From: a virus
IMG/VR virus record: IMGVR_UViG_3300035643_000005
Coordinates: 1 to 32,592 of that record
DNA length: 32,592 nucleotides
Strand: one strand, 5' to 3'
The position numbers were made by a program, and so were the translations under genes. Position 1 is the stretch's first letter. Each line of letters opens with the position of its first letter. Below the pieces are notes generated by a model, which ran no database searches, was not told the origin of the DNA, and saw only the letters and a list, made by a program, of their open reading frames with translations. Shown piece by piece: positions 23,061-29,339 of the stretch.

Positions 23061-23516
23061 ATGAACCAAGCGGTGCGGCACTTTTTCCTGCGCGACGCGA
23101 AACAGTTCCCCATCGGCTGCATAGCCACAGAAAGGGTAGCGGACAGGAAAATTCTTTACGCGCTGACGGTTTGCAACCCTAAAGACTTCCCGTTTTTTGA
23201 CCGGGCGCGAGCGCGCGTAACTGCGCTCGAAAGACTGAAGACCTACGCTACCGGCGGCTATGACCGGCAAGATCCGCCGCCCATGCCCAACGAGTCCGAT
23301 TATACCAGCAAGCTGGCGAAGTGGAAGTTTCGCCGGGCCAAGTGCGGCAATGTGATCCTACAGCCGGGCCAAAACGTCAAATTGAGCCTGCTGCGCACCT
23401 TGCAGGCCGATTCTTTTCTGCCTAAAGCGTTTCGCGTTGCCGCCCAAAAACGCATCGAAATCCTGGTACAGAAAGCCAAGGCGCGATCAAATGCAGGAGA
23501 ACAGAATCTGCCTTAG
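23061..23516 (+). CDS. Unrecognised conserved-looking protein (151 aa)
   Basis: AAGGAG lies seven bases before the ATG. The N-terminus has VRHFFLRDAKQFPIGCIATE, then YALTVCNPKDFPFFDRARARVTALERL, an ordered globular region with Asn-Pro-Lys-Asp in a loop. The C-terminus is helical and basic. No catalytic motif is certain. It is the second gene of the rightward block; TTGACA occurs 34 bases upstream of the ribosome site but without a good -10. Confidence 0.62.
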   Translation: MNQAVRHFFLRDAKQFPIGCIATERVADRKILYALTVCNPKDFPFFDRARARVTALERLKTYATGGYDRQDPPPMPNESDYTSKLAKWKFRRAKCGNVILQPGQNVKLSLLRTLQADSFLPKAFRVAAQKRIEILVQKAKARSNAGEQNLP

Positions 23517-23673
23517 CGGGGACGATTTTCGCAGGCTGGTGGCGGGAGAAGTGGTCGAGCACACCAGCTACGGCAAAACCACCAAAATCATCCTGTCCGA
23601 TATCGGGTGGGAATGTATGCTGGCCGCGATCCATGACGCCATGAACGCCAGCCGGGAGTTAACGCCGTCCTAG
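23491..23673 (+). CDS. Short protein overlapping the previous gene (60 aa)
   Basis: The ATG at 23491, with AAGG upstream, is preferred over the in-frame ATG at 23437. The chain (GDDFRRLVAGEVVEH, then KTTKIILSDIGWECMLAAIHDAMNA) looks like a small alpha/beta fold. It overlaps the previous gene by 26 bases. Its TAG shares the palindrome CTAG (23670-23673) with the stop of the convergent fibre gene. Confidence 0.55.
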   Translation: MQENRICLSGDDFRRLVAGEVVEHTSYGKTTKIILSDIGWECMLAAIHDAMNASRELTPS

Positions 23674-25355
23674 AGCGCCTCAACAGTAGCGGCGATGGTG
23701 AAGTGCATGGTCCCGCTGGTGTTACTGGCATAGCCTGCCTGGGTCAAGGTGATGGCCGTGCTGGCCTTGGCATAAACCGTAACTTGATTGCCCACCCAGG
23801 TGTGAGTGCTGTTGCCGCTGTTGGTGGCGGTGGCGGCGAAGGTTTGAGCGACGCTTGAGGTGGGATCGGTCCAGCCAATAGTGTTTGAGGGCAGCGTGCT
23901 GGAAGTGCCGTCCGGAGTAGTAACAATGCTGTAAACCGTGATGCGGTAAAGCCCGCTGGCGGCGGGAGTAAATAAGGTGTAAGCGTTGCCCGAGTTATAA
24001 TTTGAGTTCTGCCCGGTTTGCAGCAGTTGCCCATATTCCGCTGCCAGACCTATGCCCGCAGTCGCCGTTCCGTTGTAGCTAGAGAGCGTGCCCGCGATGG
24101 AGACGGTATTGGTGGAAAAGTTGCCGCCAATAAGCGGGGTTGTGGTATTCGAGTTCGAAATGTACAGCTTGTTGGAGCCGGTCTCATTGTAGCCAGCGCT
24201 GGCCCCAATGAATACGTTGCCCGAGCCGGAAACGTTGCTATAGCCAGCGCTGGCCCCGATGGCGGTATTGGTGTTGCCGCTCTGGGTGTCGTATCCGGCG
24301 AAGGTTCCGATGTACGTGTTGGTGCTGCCGGTGGTGACGTTGTATCCGGCCCCGTTCCCGATCAGAGTGCAATAAGATGTAGTGCAGTTGTATCCGGCGC
24401 TGTCCCCAATGAAAGTGTTGTTTCCGCCGGTCGAGTTCAGCCGCCCGGCACTGTTGCCCACATAGGTGTTGGCGGACGCCGTTGAATTAGAGTAGCCCGC
24501 ATACGCGCCCACGAATGTGCCGTTGCCGGTGGTATTGGCCTGTCCGGCATTCACTCCCATAAAGCAGTTAAATGAGCTGGTGCTATTCCAGCCCGCATTC
24601 TCACCCACAAAAGTATTGGCGCTGCCAGAAACGTTGCTTTGTCCGGCATAAGCGCCGACGTAGGTGTTGCCTGCCGCAGTCGTGTTACTGGTTCCGGCGT
24701 TGTAGCCGATAGCGGTAAGGTTGCCGCCGGTAGAGAGTTTCGCGCCGCCCGAGGCGAAGACGGTGTTGCCAATGTTCGAGGAATAAAGCGCGTCTACCCC
24801 AATCCATAGCGCCCCATTCGAAATGGTCTGGTCGCCGGAAGGATTCAATAGCACTGCGCCCAGAGTATTGGTGAAGGTCCAGGTGCCGGAGCCGTTATCG
24901 CTAATAGTTATCCCCGAACCGCTTTGGGCATTGAGTTTCGACTGGCTTCCGGCGTTAGTCCCATTCACCTGCAATACCAGCGAACCGGCGGGAACTCCCG
25001 TACTAGGTGGCGGGTTCGACGGCACCCAAGAGCCGAGATTAAACGGCGAAGTGGTTGAAGTTATGGTTTGGTATTGCGGAGCCTGCCAGGCCAGCGTGCC
25101 ATCGCTGCGATAGGCGTTGACGATGTAGTAAGAATTGATGGGGCTAAGCTGATCGTTGGGCCAAACGTAGACCGTTCCGGCTACGTTGCCGTTGGTATCA
25201 AGCGGCACTTTCAGGGTGTAGCCAGAAACAACCTGGCCGGGATCGACTGACTCCTGCTCATCGTGCGATAATTGCAGGACGAGATAGCCGTTCGCGAGGG
25301 TGTTGCCTTGGGCGTCCTGAAAGGCACCGCCGATGATTTGGTTCTTGCCCGTCAT
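23670..25355 (-). CDS. Repeat-rich tail fibre or adhesin (561 aa)
   Basis: Residues 1-110 form a beta domain (IIGGAFQDAQGNTLANGY, LQLSHDEQES, VWPNDQL, SYYIVNAYRSDGTLAW), a likely virion-attachment region. Residues about 212-396 contain eleven repeats of 16-18 residues with consensus N-T-[YF]-[VI]-G-x-x-A-G-Y-x-N-x-T-G-S, the pattern of trimeric adhesin beta-rolls. Residues 396-420 (KLYISNSNTTTPLIGGNFST) are a typical repeat-to-stem junction, and 440-561 is a terminal beta domain. AAGGATG precedes the ATG. The gene is separate from the late operon and flanked by plus-strand genes, as expected of an exchangeable host-range module. Confidence 0.8.
   Translation of the reverse strand: MTGKNQIIGGAFQDAQGNTLANGYLVLQLSHDEQESVDPGQVVSGYTLKVPLDTNGNVAGTVYVWPNDQLSPINSYYIVNAYRSDGTLAWQAPQYQTITSTTSPFNLGSWVPSNPPPSTGVPAGSLVLQVNGTNAGSQSKLNAQSGSGITISDNGSGTWTFTNTLGAVLLNPSGDQTISNGALWIGVDALYSSNIGNTVFASGGAKLSTGGNLTAIGYNAGTSNTTAAGNTYVGAYAGQSNVSGSANTFVGENAGWNSTSSFNCFMGVNAGQANTTGNGTFVGAYAGYSNSTASANTYVGNSAGRLNSTGGNNTFIGDSAGYNCTTSYCTLIGNGAGYNVTTGSTNTYIGTFAGYDTQSGNTNTAIGASAGYSNVSGSGNVFIGASAGYNETGSNKLYISNSNTTTPLIGGNFSTNTVSIAGTLSSYNGTATAGIGLAAEYGQLLQTGQNSNYNSGNAYTLFTPAASGLYRITVYSIVTTPDGTSSTLPSNTIGWTDPTSSVAQTFAATATNSGNSTHTWVGNQVTVYAKASTAITLTQAGYASNTSGTMHFTIAATVEAL
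24140..24722 (-). repeat. DNA repeats encoding the fibre beta-roll
   Basis: Eleven units of about 48-54 bases coding for x-[YF]-[VI]-G-x-x-A-G-Y repeats of the fibre. Divergent at DNA level; plausible site of recombination, not a CRISPR. Confidence 0.6.
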
Positions 25356-25371
25356 TTATTGCGGCATCCTT

Positions 25372-25626
25372 ATGGAGGACTGGTTGATTAGATTTCAGAT
25401 TTGGTTTATTCTGCTTGCCCTGGTCGCGTTTATTCTGCTGGCCGCGTTTATTCTGGTTGCCACCCTAGAACCGATCGAGGAAGTTGGACTGTTCGCGCTG
25501 ATCCTTCTGGCAGTGCGGAGCTTGGATTTACTGATTAGAAACTTGCGCCAGCGGCATAATACAAGGAGGACGAAATGGCAATTACTTTCCAGGTCAAAAG
25601 GCATAAGCTCCGTGAAGTCCAAGTAG
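25372..25626 (+). CDS. Small two-TM membrane protein, possible holin or antiholin (84 aa)
   Basis: Two hydrophobic segments, IWFILLALVAFILLAAFILVA (8-28) and VGLFALILLAVRSLDLLI (35-52), then a basic tail RNLRQRHNTRRTKW. Size and layout fit class II holins, but many membrane proteins look alike. The start lacks a clear ribosome site, and the C-terminus overlaps the next gene by 52 bases. A GTA-type holin is encoded 600 bases away on the other strand, so this could be a partner, an antiholin or unrelated. Confidence 0.5.
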   Translation: MEDWLIRFQIWFILLALVAFILLAAFILVATLEPIEEVGLFALILLAVRSLDLLIRNLRQRHNTRRTKWQLLSRSKGISSVKSK

Positions 25627-25799
25627 TCGAGGTTTTCAACGGAGAGAAATTTGTGGCTACGCTCTGTGAGGATGAGCGCGACCCCAGCGCCTTACGCCTG
25701 ATTAGCGGCCATGTAAGCGCGCTGCACGCGCAGACTCTGCCTGCGGCCGGGCAGCGCGTGTTCGTCGATTACAGTTTCAGTTTCCGCTTAGAGCATTAG
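25575..25799 (+). CDS. Small beta protein (74 aa)
   Basis: Strong ribosome site AAGGAGG five bases before the ATG. Beta-rich sequence (ITFQVKRHKLREVQVVEVFNGEKFVATL, then QRVFVDYSFSFRLEH) suggests a small barrel or sandwich. No family recognised. It ends next to the convergent 49-codon gene on the other strand with one base between stops. Confidence 0.6.
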   Translation: MAITFQVKRHKLREVQVVEVFNGEKFVATLCEDERDPSALRLISGHVSALHAQTLPAAGQRVFVDYSFSFRLEH

Positions 25800-25800
25800 C

Positions 25801-25950
25801 TCAGGCAGGAATTGTTTCGGTTTCTGAGGCGGGTGCGATCGTACCAAATGGTAGCCGTTGCGTGGCTTCGCCCATCAGCAGCGGAACCTCGGCTAGGGTC
25901 ATGCCTGGCCATAGGTCCAGCCCTTCCCGAATCCAGTCGCTCCAGTTCAT
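25801..25950 (-). CDS. Short gene downstream of the holin (49 aa)
   Basis: Read directly on the minus strand: starts MNWSDWIREGLDLWPG, continues MTLAEVPLLMGEATQR and ends in ETETIPA. Its ATG overlaps the holin stop as TGATG, so it is probably translated from the same message. No transmembrane segment. The position after a holin is a place for a lysis accessory, but no motif supports a function. Confidence 0.5.
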   Translation of the reverse strand: MNWSDWIREGLDLWPGMTLAEVPLLMGEATQRLPFGTIAPASETETIPA

Positions 25951-26303
25951 CAGTTTTTGCCATTTTGTTTCTGCACTTCCTGGTAGGCGTGCATACCCGC
26001 CATGCCCAGCATACCCAGCACCAAGGGCATCAGCTCGGTCATGTCGAGATTAGGAAATTCCACCGGACGGCGGACCAGATTGGCCGCCCAAATGAAGAAG
26101 GGGCGCACCACGAAATCCACCGCCAGGGCGATGCCACAGATCCAGCCAATGAAGGGCCGCCAGCCCGCAACAAAGGTGCTGTGGCTGGCAGCTTCGGCCG
26201 TGTCCACGTTAAGCTGGGCGGTAATTTGGCTGAGTTCGCCGGAGACCAACATCTGGGTGAGCTGCGCCTTCGCCGCATCATTAGCCTGCTTGTCGGGAAG
26301 CAC
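25950..26303 (-). CDS. GTA-type three-TM holin (at least 117 aa)
   Basis: Matches the pattern of the 'holin of 3TMs, for gene-transfer release' family: PDKQANDAAKAQL, a helix ending in NVDTAEAASHS, then GWRPFIGWICGIALAVDFVVRPFF and a C-terminal LMPLVLGMLGMAGMHAYQEVQ. It would form pores in the inner membrane for lysis. The coordinates use GTG 26303, which lacks a Shine-Dalgarno. The frame stays open upstream with FTAFDPITGISNVVNTVLSR, usual N-terminal residues for this family. AAGGAG (26367-26372) stands six bases before an ACG at 26360, so the true start may be non-AUG. Confidence 0.8.
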   Translation of the reverse strand: MLPDKQANDAAKAQLTQMLVSGELSQITAQLNVDTAEAASHSTFVAGWRPFIGWICGIALAVDFVVRPFFIWAANLVRRPVEFPNLDMTELMPLVLGMLGMAGMHAYQEVQKQNGKN

Positions 26304-26390
26304 GCGGGAAAGAACCGTGTTGACTACATTGCTGATGCCGGTAATGGGATCGAAGGCCGTAAAAAACTCCTTGTTTTCATGCTGGCGGTG

Positions 26391-26396
26391 TATACT
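26391..26396 (+). promoter_or_regulatory. Possible -10 (TATACT) before the 26448 gene
   Basis: TATACT lies 52 bases before the ATG. No matching -35 at 16-18 bases was found, so this is a weak call. Confidence 0.25.
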
Positions 26397-26447
26397 CTCA
26401 TGGAGTGTGCCCTTGTCGGGCCATCTGATTCAGGAGGGAAATTCCAA

Positions 26448-26588
26448 ATGAAAGAATTGTATTTTGCCATAGGCGGCTTTGCGGGTGGGTTTGTGGTGTG
26501 TTGGCTGACCGTAGCCCGCGTCAAAAAGGAGCTTAGCGACTTACGCGCGGATGTGGCTAAGTTGTTCGATGCCGTCAAAAAAGCGTAA
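26448..26588 (+). CDS. Single-TM small protein (46 aa)
   Basis: AGGAGGG nine bases before the ATG. The chain starts MKELYFAIGG, has one membrane helix (YFAIGGFAGGFVVCWLTVA) and ends in a charged helix (KKELSDLRADVAKLFDAVKKA). It is followed by an intrinsic terminator at 26596-26641. It is divergent from the holin and could be a lysis regulator or spanin-like piece, but nothing in the sequence proves it. Confidence 0.62.
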   Translation: MKELYFAIGGFAGGFVVCWLTVARVKKELSDLRADVAKLFDAVKKA

Positions 26589-26595
26589 CTAGCGG

Positions 26596-26641
26596 GGGGT
26601 TTGCCGGGAAGCGTAGGCTTCTTGACAGACCCCAAATTTTT
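26596..26641 (+). terminator. Intrinsic terminator after the 26448 gene
   Basis: GGGGTTTG (26596-26603) pairs with CAGACCCC (26626-26633), eight pairs with one G-U. An inner GAAGC-GTAG-GCTTC hairpin forms the top, followed by AAA and five T. Lies just before the 26651 ATG. Confidence 0.78.
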
Positions 26642-26650
26642 AGACTAATC

Positions 26651-26932
26651 ATGTACGTCTACCAGCTTCCATCATCGCGTTGCCCATCATGCGGCAGGAC
26701 CAATGATTTGGCCAGCCCCGTAGACGGCACGCGGGGACCGGAGCCGGGAGACTGTGCCGTTTGTTTGGGCTGTCAGGTAATATCGATTTACGATGAGGGT
26801 TTGCGGCTCAGGCCGCCCACCCTGGCCGAGACAGAGGAGCTGCGGGAAAATGCCGGGCTTAAAGATCTTCTCGCTGACGCCCGCTTAGCCTGCGCTGCCT
26901 TTTGGCGAGGGAGGAACAATGAGCATATTTGA
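26651..26932 (+). CDS. Zinc-ribbon protein (93 aa)
   Basis: CPSCGRTND (11-19) and CAVCLGCQVISIYDEGLRLRPPT (38-60) make a zinc ribbon, followed by a helical, acidic TLAETEELRENAGL. The C-x2-C...pGD...C-x2-C...RPPT pattern is frequent in phage hypothetical proteins. No Shine-Dalgarno is visible before the ATG, which stands ten bases behind the terminator T-run; read-through or a leaderless message is possible. Confidence 0.62.
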   Translation: MYVYQLPSSRCPSCGRTNDLASPVDGTRGPEPGDCAVCLGCQVISIYDEGLRLRPPTLAETEELRENAGLKDLLADARLACAAFWRGRNNEHI

Positions 26933-27245
26933 CGACGCCGAACTTAAAGCCTGGCTGGAGGAGATGGAGGAGCGCAATTTCCCCGCTATACGGAAAGCGG
27001 CTTTCTCTGTCGCATTATTGGGCGAACCCAGTCCGTCCTTGTGCTTACAGTTTGGCGCGATGGTGCTGCTCGATAAGCCTATCATCGTGCTCAAGCGGCC
27101 GAACCAAGCGATTCCAACTAACGTGAAGCGGGTCGCCAGCGCCATCGTGGAGGGCGATCCGCTTGATCCGGGCACGCAGGAACGTTTGCGGCAGGCGATT
27201 CTCAATTTGATAAAAACTGACGCTCGCATGCCTAAATCGAGCTAG
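26919..27245 (+). CDS. Small Rossmann-like protein of unknown function (108 aa)
   Basis: GGGAGG lies four bases before the ATG. The core LCLQFGAMVLLDKPIIVL followed by PNQAIPTNVKRVASAIVEGD resembles the strand-helix pattern of nucleoside deoxyribosyltransferase/TIR-like small domains (a conserved 'gKPii' strand), without a visible catalytic Glu of the canonical family. It overlaps the previous gene by 14 bases. Function cannot be assigned. Confidence 0.6.
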   Translation: MSIFDDAELKAWLEEMEERNFPAIRKAAFSVALLGEPSPSLCLQFGAMVLLDKPIIVLKRPNQAIPTNVKRVASAIVEGDPLDPGTQERLRQAILNLIKTDARMPKSS

Positions 27246-27272
27246 ACAAATTTGCCCCTGCACTGCTATAGT
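27243..27272 (+). promoter_or_regulatory. Sigma70-like promoter with extended -10
   Basis: TAGACA (27243-27248), 18 bases, TATAGT (27267-27272), with TG one base before the -10 element. It reads rightward into the leader of the 27395 gene. Confidence 0.6.
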
Positions 27273-27297
27273 GTCGGTATTTGCCTGCTACAAGACT

Positions 27298-27364
27298 GGC
27301 GCGGGTGGAGAGTGGCTGCCACTCGCGCCGATTTTGTCAGAAAAATATACAGGTTTTTCTGACA
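27298..27364 (+). promoter_or_regulatory. Two hairpins in a leader, including an 11-bp perfect inverted repeat
   Basis: First: GGCGC/GCGCC enclosing GAGTGG-CTG-CCACTC (27298-27329, with a 7-base bulge). Second: TGTCAGAAAAA (27335-27345) and TTTTTCTGACA (27354-27364), perfect, around eight bases. They lie between the promoter at 27243-27272 and the start at 27395. No T-run follows, so neither is a clear terminator. Confidence 0.5.
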
Positions 27365-27394
27365 GGGGCGGGGCGAGCGGAAGGGGGTTTGGCC

Positions 27395-27559
27395 GTGGCA
27401 CAAAAGATACGATCATTCAGCATTATCGGCTCGCAGCTTGTTATATTCATCGACTGGTTCTGGGGGGTGAAGCCCCGCCCGCTGCTCTCCGGCCTTCCCT
27501 TGCTTATAATTCTCATAGAGCTAAGCTGCTTCTGCTGGCCAAGACAAATGAAACCTTGA
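27395..27559 (+). CDS. Short membrane protein (54 aa)
   Basis: GTG start with AAGGGGG seven bases upstream. Two hydrophobic stretches, SIIGSQLVIFIDWFW and LLSGLPLLIILIELSCFCW, surround a basic loop VKPRP. It follows its own promoter and structured leader. No homologue recognised. Confidence 0.5.
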   Translation: MAQKIRSFSIIGSQLVIFIDWFWGVKPRPLLSGLPLLIILIELSCFCWPRQMKP

Positions 27560-27579
27560 CAATGGGACTATACTGTTTC

Positions 27580-27658
27580 CGGCGGCGGCTCTGCGAATGG
27601 CAAGTTCAGCTTGTGAGGACCCGCTGCGCAACTTGCCAAACGATCGGAGCTGCCGCCG
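27580..27658 (+). ncRNA. Three-tier stem-loop 5' leader before the 27672 gene
   Basis: CGGCGGCGGCTC (27580-27591) pairs with GAGCTGCCGCCG (27647-27658), all 12 pairs with one G-U. Inside, TGGCAAGTT (27598-27606) pairs with AACTTGCCA (27630-27638). Inside that, CAGC and GCTG (27607-27610, 27623-27626) pair. A -10-like TATACT (27569-27574) is just upstream, and the Shine-Dalgarno starts right after the stem. Candidate regulatory leader or small RNA. Confidence 0.55.
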
Positions 27659-27671
27659 AAAGGAATTCTTT

Positions 27672-27836
27672 ATGAGCGAGCGCGTCGTGCTGCCACTGAA
27701 GGGCAAGCGCTCTCGCTGTTGTGGTCAATTCGAGCCAATTTCGGCGGCGCGGCCCAAGGAGACTAACGTATGGCGAGACCTAGAAAGAGAAATTATGGCT
27801 GGGGCAGAACGAAGGCGGAACGCAGCGCAGAAATGA
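27672..27836 (+). CDS. Short basic Cys-containing protein (54 aa)
   Basis: ATG at 27672 with AAAGGAA before it, directly behind the three-tier stem. Sequence MSERVVLPLKGKRSRCCGQF, then a charged helix (KETNVWRDLEREIMAGAERRR). It overlaps the next gene by 67 bases in another frame, so one of the two may be spurious, although both have good ribosome sites. Confidence 0.4.
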   Translation: MSERVVLPLKGKRSRCCGQFEPISAARPKETNVWRDLEREIMAGAERRRNAAQK

Positions 27837-28075
27837 AAAGGCGGAGGGCGATGGCTAAAACCAAGCGAGAATCCCAATTGCTTACTCGCGCTGGGCATCA
27901 TAATGGGCTGGCCCAGTTCATCGATAATTCCGAAGCTGGAATTGCTTATATCGACAGGGAGATTCAGCGGCGCACCGCCTTGCGGGAAAAAATGAAAACC
28001 GACTACGAACAGGTTGCGGCCAAGATTGAAGAAGGGTTGCAGCGGCTGGAGAAGCTGCACACGGTACTGGCGTAA
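27770..28075 (+). CDS. Basic coiled-coil protein (101 aa)
   Basis: AAGGAG eight bases before the ATG. The N-terminus is rich in Lys and Arg (MARPRKRNYGWGRTKAERSA); the C-terminal half is a long helix (IDREIQRRTALREKMKTDYEQ) ending in KLHTVLA, a coiled coil. A DNA-binding or structural role is possible. The stop overlaps the next start (TAATG). Confidence 0.65.
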   Translation: MARPRKRNYGWGRTKAERSAEMKRRRAMAKTKRESQLLTRAGHHNGLAQFIDNSEAGIAYIDREIQRRTALREKMKTDYEQVAAKIEEGLQRLEKLHTVLA

Positions 28076-28287
28076 TGAAGTACGACGAACTTAGGGTTGG
28101 GCTGCGGGTTAGGCTAGTGCGTGAGGTTGAGGGAGTGAAATGGGGAGAGGCTGGCACGATCTGGCTGGTTTTGCCCCTACCGGTGGTAGTGGATCTGGAT
28201 GGGGACGGCCTGGTCTACTGCGAACCTGCCGACTTGCAGCCGTTGCCGGGTGACGAGCGCCAAGTCGAGGCCCCCCAAGGGGGTTAG
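28075..28287 (+). CDS. SH3-like small beta protein (70 aa)
   Basis: Begins at the ATG that overlaps the previous TAA. LRVGLRVRLVREVEGVKWGEA, then GTIWLVLPLPVVVDLDGDGL, then a CEPADLQPL end, suggest a five-strand SH3-like barrel (a hydrophobic and Gly pattern with a valine-rich middle strand). No function recognised. The stop lies inside a pair of overlapping G/C hairpins (28271-28295). Confidence 0.6.
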   Translation: MKYDELRVGLRVRLVREVEGVKWGEAGTIWLVLPLPVVVDLDGDGLVYCEPADLQPLPGDERQVEAPQGG

Positions 28288-28686
28288 CGCCCCCCTAGCG
28301 CGCGCGCAAAACGTAAAGTAGTACTCTCGCCATTCGCCATTCATTCGCAGTGAAATACCCCACCAATCGGCGCGAGTTCAAGATGAACCCACGCCTCTAG
28401 CGCTTAACCCATTTGCTATCAGCCAATCTTGCTTTGTGGTGTGCTGTTTTGTGCAAGTTTTGGGCATGCCGCTAGCTGCGCCTGCGACCTGGCCTCACTA
28501 AACCACTTCCTCGAAGCGAAAAATGCGCCAAATTGATTACTTTCGTAATCGCCGCGTAACCCCCGCCCCTTCCGGGCGGATTACCACGGTAACTAGCACT
28601 TTCGGGCCATTGACATGATGCCGGAATCCTTGCACAATGTGCCAAGCGCACAAAAGCGCTTGACATCCCATCTTGAGGTAACGCTA
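28288..28686 (+). promoter_or_regulatory. 399-base intergenic region with hairpin cluster
   Basis: No gene seen. CCCCC-CAA-GGGGG or, alternatively, GGGGG-TTAGCG-CCCCC at 28271-28295 covers the end of the previous gene. Further hairpins: GATTAC-TTTC-GTAATC (28535-28550), CCGCCC-CTTCC-GGGCGG (28563-28579), TTACC-AC-GGTAA (28581-28592) and AAGCGC-ACAAAA-GCGCTT (28644-28661). A promoter-like TTGACA-N17-CACAAT occupies 28610-28638. Could be an origin or regulatory hub. Confidence 0.5.
28610..28638 (+). promoter_or_regulatory. Promoter-like element before the 28687 gene
   Basis: TTGACA (28610-28615), exactly 17 bases, CACAAT (28633-28638). An inverted repeat AAGCGC/GCGCTT (28644-28661) follows at the likely start of transcription, in operator position. 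Confidence 0.5.
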
Positions 28687-28890
28687 ATGACACTCACACT
28701 CTACCGCGATTCGGGCATGTGGTGCGTCCGCCATACCGGGCGCGGCTCTGAGAAAATCCGCGATCTATTCGGCACGGACGTACTACCAACCGCGTTTACC
28801 GCAAACGCCGATCCCGTAACCGTCTATACTGCCATAAGCAAGCTAAACCCGGACGACACGGTAATTCTCAAATCTGAGGTGATCCAATGA
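28687..28890 (+). CDS. Small conserved phage-type protein (67 aa)
   Basis: The ATG at 28687 is favoured by GAGG eight bases upstream and by matching the initiation box of two later genes (AACGCTAATGACAC). The sequence LYRDSGMWCVRHTGRGSEKI then LFGTDVLPTAFTANADPVTV then LNPDDTVIL is a pattern I have seen in small phage proteins of unknown function. It ends in ATGA overlap with the ATPase gene. Confidence 0.6.
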   Translation: MTLTLYRDSGMWCVRHTGRGSEKIRDLFGTDVLPTAFTANADPVTVYTAISKLNPDDTVILKSEVIQ

Positions 28891-29339
28891 TTAGCCCAAA
28901 ACCTAGCCTATTGGCGATTGCTTTAGACATCTGTCTCAAGGCCGGGCAGTCCGTTTGTCTTTGGGGTAAGCCCGGTATCGGCAAGTCGGCCATTGTCCAT
29001 CAAGTCGGCATAGGCAGTTACGGACAGGTTAAGGACGTGCGCGCCGTCTTGCTTGATCCTGTAGACCTGCGCGGACTGCCGCACGTTAACGGTGACAATC
29101 GCGCGCATTGGGCCATCCCTGAATTCCTGCCGCGCGATGGGACGGGCGTCCTATTCTTGGACGAACTAAACCGCGCGCCTATGCTGGTACAGAATGCCTG
29201 TTTCCAGCTCGTACTTGACCGCAAGCTAGGCGAGTATACCCTGCCGGACGGTTGGCGCATTGTAGCCGCGTGCAATCACGAGTCAGACGGTGGCGGAATA
29301 ACGCGGATGAATTCAGCGTGCTCTGGGTCACGGGCCTAA
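28887..29339 (+). CDS. Truncated MoxR-type AAA+ ATPase (150 aa)
   Basis: AAA+ core with Walker A LWGKPGIGKSAI (about 25-36), a substrate/insert region RGLPHVNGDNRAHWAIPEFLP, Walker B VLFLDELNRAP (88-98) and sensor 1 IVAACNHESDGG (about 128-139). The reading frame then leaves the family pattern at TRMNSA and ends seven codons later, so the arginine finger and the C-terminal lid, normally another 100-150 residues, are missing. MoxR ATPases usually remodel metalloproteins or VWA proteins. The product is probably inactive or only a nucleotide-binding fragment. Confidence 0.7.
   Translation: MISPKPSLLAIALDICLKAGQSVCLWGKPGIGKSAIVHQVGIGSYGQVKDVRAVLLDPVDLRGLPHVNGDNRAHWAIPEFLPRDGTGVLFLDELNRAPMLVQNACFQLVLDRKLGEYTLPDGWRIVAACNHESDGGGITRMNSACSGSRA

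Noticed and set aside
24140-24722. Regular repeats as a CRISPR array
   Set aside because: Units are coding, in frame and degenerate, and encode adhesin-type repeats; no identical direct repeats with unique spacers.
25812-26447. N-terminal part of a 258-codon plus-strand frame
   Set aside because: It is antisense to the holin; only the last 46 codons (from 26448, with AGGAGGG) look like a real gene.
26622-26646. TTGACA and TAGACT as a promoter for the 26651 gene
   Set aside because: Spacing is 13 bases and TTGACA is part of the terminator stem and loop.
27281-27394. Upstream extension of the 54-aa membrane protein
   Set aside because: This part consists of the hairpin leader; the GTG at 27395 has a clear AAGGGGG site.
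28472-28693. Minus-strand 73-codon frame in the intergenic hairpin region
   Set aside because: It reads across several palindromes and the start of the next gene; no ribosome site or protein-like pattern.
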